Shown one piece after another: positions 59,550-64,000 of a stretch of DNA of 64,000 bases (position 1 is its first letter; every line of letters starts with the position of its first letter). The translations under genes and the position numbers were made by a program. This stretch comes from Streptacidiphilus rugosus AM-16 (GTDB taxonomy: Bacteria; Actinomycetota; Actinomycetes; Streptomycetales; Streptomycetaceae). Location: positions 4,960,001 to 5,024,000 of the forward strand of contig NZ_JQMJ01000004.1 in assembly GCF_000744655.1 (NCBI RefSeq). Direction: 5' to 3'. Below the pieces are notes generated by a model. It ran no database searches. It was not told the origin of the DNA and was given only the letters and a program-made list of their open reading frames with translations.

Positions 59550-59557
59550 CCGCCCCC

Positions 59558-60082
59558 TCAGACCTCCTTGACGTGCGCGAAGGACTCCCGGCAGTCACGA
59601 CAGGACCGCAGTTCCGTGCAGGCCGTCGGACCGTACCGGGCGACCTCCCGCGTCCGCAGGGATCGGCACCGGGGACAGCGGACCGCAGGGCGGAGCGGAC
59701 CGAGGCACAGGGGTGTCGAACGGTCGTGGTTCGGCGCCGACGAGGGCGGAGCGATGCCGTGGCGAGCCAGCTTCCGCCGGCCTTCGGGGGTGATCCAGTC
59801 GGAGCTCCACGCCGGCACGAGCAGGGTGACGACGTCGACCCTGTCGAATCCGGCGGCGCGCAGCTCGGCGCGGATCGCGACCCGGATGGCCGCGACGGCG
59901 GGACAGCCGCCGTACGTCGGCGTCAGCTCCACGGTGACGTGTCCGGCCGCGTCCACGGCGACGCCCCGCAGCACCCCGAGGTCGCTCACGGTCACCACGC
60001 GCAGGAGCGGGTCGCGGACCAGGGCGACCACACGCCGCGCGAGCTCCGCCCGGTCGACGCCGCCGCCCGGAGGGCGGGTCAC
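59558..60082 (-). CDS. paaD: PaaD-like phenylacetyl-CoA epoxidase assembly protein
   Basis: A 174-residue protein. N-terminal DUF59/MIP18 part: RRVVALVRDPLLRVVTVSDLGVLRGVAVDAAGHVTVELTPTYGGCPAVAAIRVAI. C-terminal zinc ribbon: CPRCRS, TACTEL, CRDCRESF. This is the PaaD layout; PaaD is thought to mature the iron cofactors of the PaaABCE epoxidase. GTG start overlaps the paaC stop (GTGA), so it is the last gene of a coupled operon. Confidence 0.88.
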   Translation of the reverse strand: MTRPPGGGVDRAELARRVVALVRDPLLRVVTVSDLGVLRGVAVDAAGHVTVELTPTYGGCPAVAAIRVAIRAELRAAGFDRVDVVTLLVPAWSSDWITPEGRRKLARHGIAPPSSAPNHDRSTPLCLGPLRPAVRCPRCRSLRTREVARYGPTACTELRSCRDCRESFAHVKEV

Positions 60083-60957
60083 CGCGATGCCGCCGCGTGG
60101 AGTGGGACCTCTTGCCGAGCTTCCGTCAGCATCTGTTCCAGGTACTGGTGTTGTCCGGCACGGCCCCCGCCGGGATGGGCGCGTCGGTGTGCCGGCGATT
60201 CGTCGGGGCCGGTCAGCGCCGCAGCGCTCAGCACCGGTGCGAGTCGGCGCTCGAGCTCCGAACGCACCGCCGCCGGGTCGAGACCGCAAGGCGGCGACGC
60301 CTCGCACAGCTCGTCCAGATGGGAGACGACGGCGCTCATCGCCTCTCCCATCCTCCGGTGCGACGTCCGGGCGCCCCGCCCCAGCCGGACCACCCAGCGC
60401 GCGGCGAGGTCGGCGTGACCCGCGAGCTCCCGCAGCCCCATCGCGGCGACGGCCGCCAGCACCGGGTCCGCGGCGTCGACCAGCGTCTCGAACAGAACCG
60501 CCCGCCACAGGGAGAGCAGCAGCAGGCGGCCCGCGCCGAAGGCGAGGTCCTCGGTCGGCGCCTCGCACAGCAGGGCGTTCCTGAACCCCTCGGCGGCACG
60601 GCCCCGGGCGAGCTCCTCCTCCGTCCGCCCGGTGCCGTCGAGTTGCCCGCTCCGCGCGAGCAGCATGCGGGCCTGCCCCACCAGGTCCAGGCCGATGCCG
60701 GCCAGTGCCGCCGTGTCCGCGGGCCCGAGGTCGCCGGTGAGCCATTCGCCCAGACGCAGAGCGGTGACCAGCGCGTCGTCGCCCAACGCGAGGCAGAGCG
60801 CGGCCGTCTCCTGACGGTCGACCTCGTCGGGGACGGAGACGTCGACTCCGAACAGGGGCCGGGCGAAGTGCCGATGGCCTCCCGCGAGATCCGGGTCCCC
60901 GGGCACGGCCAGCAGTTCGTTGTCGTCGGGCATCGGCGGGGCATGCTGCTCGGTCAT
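60079..60957 (-). CDS. paaC: PaaC-like phenylacetyl-CoA epoxidase subunit
   Basis: A 292-residue ferritin-like helical protein: FGVDVSVPDEVDRQETAALCLALGDDALVTALRLGEWLTG, IGLDLVGQARMLLARSGQLDG, EAPTEDLAFGAGRLLLLSLWRAVLFETL and ARWVVRLGRGARTSHRRMGEAMS follow the PaaC pattern. PaaC is the structural partner of PaaA. It is about 40 residues longer than usual, by a Gly/Arg-rich tail. It is coupled to paaD and lies 76 bases after the PaaA-like gene. Confidence 0.85.
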   Translation of the reverse strand: MTEQHAPPMPDDNELLAVPGDPDLAGGHRHFARPLFGVDVSVPDEVDRQETAALCLALGDDALVTALRLGEWLTGDLGPADTAALAGIGLDLVGQARMLLARSGQLDGTGRTEEELARGRAAEGFRNALLCEAPTEDLAFGAGRLLLLSLWRAVLFETLVDAADPVLAAVAAMGLRELAGHADLAARWVVRLGRGARTSHRRMGEAMSAVVSHLDELCEASPPCGLDPAAVRSELERRLAPVLSAAALTGPDESPAHRRAHPGGGRAGQHQYLEQMLTEARQEVPLHAAASR

Positions 60958-61033
60958 CCGGTGGAGACTTCCTTTCCGTCGGTGAACGCGGGGCGGGACC
61001 GGCCACCGCGACGGCCTCACGGTCGCTTCGCCC

Positions 61034-61852
61034 TCAGGGCGGCTGCCGGTCGTACAGCCGCACCCCCAGCCGCTCGGCCTGGGGCGCCGTCCTCGCCACG
61101 AAGCTCCGCCTCAGCTCCTCGCCGCTCGGGCGCGCCACCTTCCAGGCGTCCGCCCGCGCGTCGCCGGACGGGCCGGCGCCCGGCGGGCCGAACATCAGCA
61201 GCGCCGGCCACCACCAGCGGTCCACGGCGGCCTGGACCACGGCCCGCTGCCGCGCGGAGGCGTGCGTCGTCGTCAGCAGCAGCTCGTAGCCCTGACGCCG
61301 GTGGAAGAACTCGCCGCGGCAGACGAGCAAGGTCGCGCGCGCGAGCGGACCGTAGGAGCTGCGGCGCAGCGGCGCCAGGAGGCAGAGGGCGGCGCCGTCC
61401 ACGAGCCAGCCGATGACGCCGACCTCGGCGAAGCCGCGGGCCGGGCGGCCGAGGATCGAGCAGTCGCCCTGAGGCCCTGTCAGCAGTCGCTCCGCCGTGC
61501 CGGAGCGGTCGGCGGAGAGCGTGTCGGCTGTCGAGGTGAGATGCAGCACGTGGGCGGCTCTGGCCTGGACCCTGGCGAACAGGGACGCCCGGTGCTGCAG
61601 TGTGGGCGCGCGGGTGATCCACTCCCGCTCCGCCCGGAGGCCGCGGGCGAAGTGCCGGGCGTGCTGCGCGATCTGCCGCCCCACCGCCGTCCGGTAGGCC
61701 TCGGGCATCCAGTCCCCCGGCTCGATCCGCTCGTCCCGTGCGAGCACCGCCTCGAAGCCCGAGCGATCGCGCGCCGCGGGTCGAGGCGTGCCAGGAACTC
61801 CCGGTGAGCCGTCCTGACGGCCGCCGGCGCGCCAGATGGGACGAGCCGTCAC
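61034..61852 (-). CDS. PaaA-like protein with altered di-iron ligands and short C-terminus
   Basis: A 272-residue protein clearly related to PaaA: RIEPGDWMPEAYRTAVGRQIAQHA, WITRAPTLQHRASLFARVQARAAH, VGVIGWLVDGAAL, SYGPLARATLLVCRGEFFHRRQGYELLL, DRWWWPALLMFGPP. Family ligand sites differ: the Glu of Q-H-A-H-S-E is F68, and the first E-x-x-H reads R98-A-A-H101; the second (E181-F-F-H184) is intact. The last 50-60 residues of PaaA, including the G-N-G-P-C-N end, are missing. Catalytic di-iron chemistry is therefore doubtful. GTG start overlaps the preceding stop. Confidence 0.85.
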   Translation of the reverse strand: MTARPIWRAGGRQDGSPGVPGTPRPAARDRSGFEAVLARDERIEPGDWMPEAYRTAVGRQIAQHARHFARGLRAEREWITRAPTLQHRASLFARVQARAAHVLHLTSTADTLSADRSGTAERLLTGPQGDCSILGRPARGFAEVGVIGWLVDGAALCLLAPLRRSSYGPLARATLLVCRGEFFHRRQGYELLLTTTHASARQRAVVQAAVDRWWWPALLMFGPPGAGPSGDARADAWKVARPSGEELRRSFVARTAPQAERLGVRLYDRQPP

Positions 61853-62598
61853 ATCCAGCCCTTCTGACGGGGGAGGAACCAGGTCGCCCGGGGTTCCCCC
61901 TCGCCCGGCCGACGCGGCCACAGGCGCTGGGCGAGCGCCTCCGAGGGCGAACTGCCGGGGTTCACGGCGACCAGCTTGGTGAGCCTGAGCGCCTGGGGGG
62001 ACATCCGGTTCATCCGGTCGAGCAGGCTGTGGCAGTGGTCGAGGAGCTGCCCGGCGGGAATGACGGCGAGTACCAGGCCCGCCGTCAGGGCCGCGGCCGG
62101 GTCCAGCCTTCGCCCCGCCAGCAGCATCTGCATCGCCAGTGACTCGCCCACCAGCTGCGACAGGCTCCAGCAGGCGCTGACGGCCGAGAGGACGCCGCAC
62201 CCCGGCACCGGACTGCCGAAGACGGCCCGCTCGGTGGCGATCCGCACGTCGCACGCGTAGGCCAACGCCGCCCCACCGCCCAGGGCCCGACCGTCGACGG
62301 CGGCCAGCGTCGGCATGGGCAGTCGCCGGATCCGGGTGAACAGACGGCTGGTGACGCTGTGCTCCGCGTCGTCGCAGCCGTGCTCGTGCACCTCGGGGCT
62401 CTCCCGCCCGGACGAGGGACCACCGCCGTCGAATCCGGTCAGCAGGAGCAGCCTGGGGTCGACCTCCAGGGAGAGACACACCTCGTGCAGTTCGGCGACG
62501 GCACCCTCACTGACGCCGCGCCCCGCGCGGGAGTCGGCGAGAGTGACGACGAGCCGGTCGGGGAGTTCCTCGACGTACAGATGGTCGAAGTCGTTCAC
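61849..62598 (-). CDS. enoyl-CoA hydratase/isomerase family protein
   Basis: A 249-residue crotonase-fold protein. [52 protein letters not shown] gives the oxyanion-hole and substrate pocket (GGG, then FGxPxxGxG), but the first catalytic Glu site reads GSPVPGCG, so hydratase activity may be replaced by isomerase or another function. It is first in the paa-like operon and coupled by GTGA overlap to the PaaA-like gene. It may process the ring-opened CoA ester. GTG start at 62598. Confidence 0.85.
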   Translation of the reverse strand: MNDFDHLYVEELPDRLVVTLADSRAGRGVSEGAVAELHEVCLSLEVDPRLLLLTGFDGGGPSSGRESPEVHEHGCDDAEHSVTSRLFTRIRRLPMPTLAAVDGRALGGGAALAYACDVRIATERAVFGSPVPGCGVLSAVSACWSLSQLVGESLAMQMLLAGRRLDPAAALTAGLVLAVIPAGQLLDHCHSLLDRMNRMSPQALRLTKLVAVNPGSSPSEALAQRLWPRRPGEGEPRATWFLPRQKGWM

Positions 62599-62725
62599 GG
62601 CCGGCCCGCCGGGGTGGTGGCCCGCCCGGCCAGGGACTGATCAGGCATGAGTCCTCCAGATGCGAGAGTCGAAGGAGCAGGGCGGAGCGGCCCGCGCTCA
62701 GCGCGCGGGCCGAACGAGGGCGGTC

Positions 62726-63493
62726 TCAGAGGACCTTGGAGAGGAACGCCTGGGTGCGTTCGTGCTGCGGGTTGGTCAGGACCTCGCGCGGGTGGCCGGA
62801 CTCGACGACGATGCCGTCGTCCATGAAGACGAGGGAGTCGCCGACCTCGCGGGCGAAGCCCATCTCGTGGGTGACCACGATCATGGTCATGCCGTCCTCG
62901 GCGAGTTGCCGCATGACGTCGAGGACGTCGCCGACGAGTTCGGGGTCGAGGGCGGAGGTGGGCTCGTCGAAGAGCATCAGCTTGGGTTCCATCGCCAGTG
63001 CGCGGGCGATGGCGACGCGCTGCTGCTGGCCGCCGGAGAGCTGGGAGGGGTAGTTGCCGGCCTTGTCGGCCAGGCCGACCCTGGCCAGCAGTTCCATGGC
63101 GTGCTCGCGGGCGGCCGCCTTGGGGACGCCCTTGACCTGGACCGGCGCCTCGATGATGTTCTCCACCGCGGTCTTGTGCGGGAAGAGGTTGAAGCGCTGG
63201 AACACCATGCCGATGTCGAGGCGCTGTTCGGCGACCTCGTGGTCGCGCAGTTCGTGGAGCTTGCCGCCCTTCTCCTTGTAGCCGACCAGCTTGCCGTCGA
63301 CGTAGAGGCGGCCGGCGTTGATCTTCTCCAGGTGGTTGATGCAGCGCAGGAAGGTCGACTTGCCCGAGCCGGACGGGCCGACCAGGCAGAACACCTGCCC
63401 CGGCATGACCTTCAGATCGATGCCTCGCAGCACCTGGACCGGTCCGTAGGACTTGTGCACCTGCTCGGCGCGGACCATGGGTTCGACGGTCAT
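62726..63493 (-). CDS. amino acid ABC transporter ATP-binding protein
   Basis: A 255-residue ATPase of the polar amino acid (GlnQ/HisP) type. Walker [16 protein letters not shown], signature [19 protein letters not shown], Walker [18 protein letters not shown]-loop [12 protein letters not shown]. It drives import of a polar amino acid with the downstream permease genes. ATG overlaps the permease stop (ATGA), so they are one transcript. Confidence 0.93.
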   Translation of the reverse strand: MTVEPMVRAEQVHKSYGPVQVLRGIDLKVMPGQVFCLVGPSGSGKSTFLRCINHLEKINAGRLYVDGKLVGYKEKGGKLHELRDHEVAEQRLDIGMVFQRFNLFPHKTAVENIIEAPVQVKGVPKAAAREHAMELLARVGLADKAGNYPSQLSGGQQQRVAIARALAMEPKLMLFDEPTSALDPELVGDVLDVMRQLAEDGMTMIVVTHEMGFAREVGDSLVFMDDGIVVESGHPREVLTNPQHERTQAFLSKVL

Positions 63494-64000
63494 CCGGTAC
63501 CTCCGGAACGCTTGACGCTGAAGAGGTTCTTCCGCACGGTCTGCCAGGGGGTGTCGGGCAGGAGCCGGTTGGCGCCCCGTGCGTAGTAGCGCTCGACGTA
63601 GTACTGGCCGACGGACAGGACCGAGGTCAGCAGCAGGTACCAGAGGCTGATCGCGACCAGGGCCGGGATCTCGTAGAAGGTGCGCGAGGCGATGTCCTGG
63701 CCGGCGCGGGTCAGGTCCTCCAGGGCGATGGCGGAGACCAGCGAGGTGGTCTTCAGCATGGAGATGGTCTCGTTGCCGGCCGGCGGGATGATGACCCGCA
63801 TGGCCTGCGGCAGCACGATCCGGCGCAGGGTCTGTATCCGGGTCAGGCCGAGCGAGTGGGCGGCCTCGGTCTGGCCCTCGTCGACGGACTGGATGCCCGC
63901 GCGGACGATCTCCGCCATGTAGGCGGCCTCGTTCAGGCCGAGGGCCAGCACGGCGGCGGTGAACAGCCCGATCAGGTCGTTGTAGCTCCACGACACGAAG
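63490..64000 (-). CDS. amino acid ABC transporter permease (partial, 5' end beyond window)
   Basis: At least 170 residues of the C-terminal part of a HisM/GlnP-type permease: [74 protein letters not shown], the EAA loop for the ATPase contact, then two more helices and [11 protein letters not shown]. The frame is open to the window edge, so the gene continues past 64000. It is upstream of and coupled to the ATP-binding protein gene. Confidence 0.9.
   Translation of the reverse strand, partial: FVSWSYNDLIGLFTAAVLALGLNEAAYMAEIVRAGIQSVDEGQTEAAHSLGLTRIQTLRRIVLPQAMRVIIPPAGNETISMLKTTSLVSAIALEDLTRAGQDIASRTFYEIPALVAISLWYLLLTSVLSVGQYYVERYYARGANRLLPDTPWQTVRKNLFSVKRSGGTG

Overview
This 64-kb window is chromosomal DNA from a high-GC actinomycete, most likely a member of the Streptomycetaceae (Streptomyces, Kitasatospora or Streptacidiphilus type). 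The evidence is the extreme GC content with GC-biased third codon positions, the frequent GTG starts and GTGA/ATGA gene overlaps, the U-less GC-rich hairpin terminators, a DasR-type operator in front of a chitinase, and several families typical of the group (DUF4173, DUF4383, CU044_5270, AIM24 triplet, SUKH-4 immunity genes, SpoIIE-type phosphatase). I see no rRNA, tRNA, CRISPR array, insertion sequence or prophage.

Layout. 1-6.3 kb: small housekeeping or unknown genes (DUF4173 membrane protein, a probably leaderless PH-like membrane protein, zinc-ribbon protein, AhpD-like protein, DUF4383, TPR protein, MarR regulator). 6.4-11.7 kb: a five-gene minus-strand polymorphic toxin/immunity operon: WXG100-like carrier, deaminase toxin, SUKH-4 immunity protein, SUKH-4/deaminase fusion, P-loop ATPase with WD40-like repeats. 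12-23 kb: exported proteins (two-CBM GH19 chitinase with a dre site, lipoproteins, CopC-CopD fusion, winged-helix regulator with membrane partner, secreted chorismate mutase, two large unknown exported proteins with related N-termini, metallophosphoesterase). 23.3-30.3 kb: a candidate 14-residue micro-ORF, a methyltransferase/TetR pair divergent across a duplicated operator, an unusual ABC ATPase-SpoIIE phosphatase-HATPase fusion next to a Ser/Thr kinase, and a quinone reductase. 30.5-40 kb: exported flavin oxidase followed by a catabolic island (hydrolase, MFS carrier, two TauD/TfdA oxygenases, quinone reductase, BKACE beta-keto acid cleavage enzyme, AraC regulator).

40-52.8 kb: Nudix-like protein, exported GH64 glucanase with CBM6, ECF sigma factor with a CU044_5270 membrane partner, VOC protein, 14-helix MFS exporter, three AIM24 paralogues, alkyl sulfatase and an exported G1 glutamic peptidase. 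53-57.8 kb: MFS/AraC pair and an acetate uptake/activation operon (satP-acs). 58-62.6 kb: degenerate resolvase-like protein, LysR regulator, and an unusual phenylacetate-type operon with an enoyl-CoA hydratase, a PaaA-like protein that has lost predicted di-iron ligands, PaaC and PaaD, without PaaB or PaaE. 62.7 kb to the end: a polar amino-acid ABC transporter running off the edge.

The most noteworthy items are the ABC-SpoIIE-HATPase fusion, the deaminase toxin/immunity operon with two deaminase-fold proteins and an ATPase, the degenerate PaaA operon, the micro-ORF with its own terminator, and several clear inverted-repeat operators. Two genes carry apparent single-base frameshifts in C/G runs; these look more like sequencing undercalls than biology.
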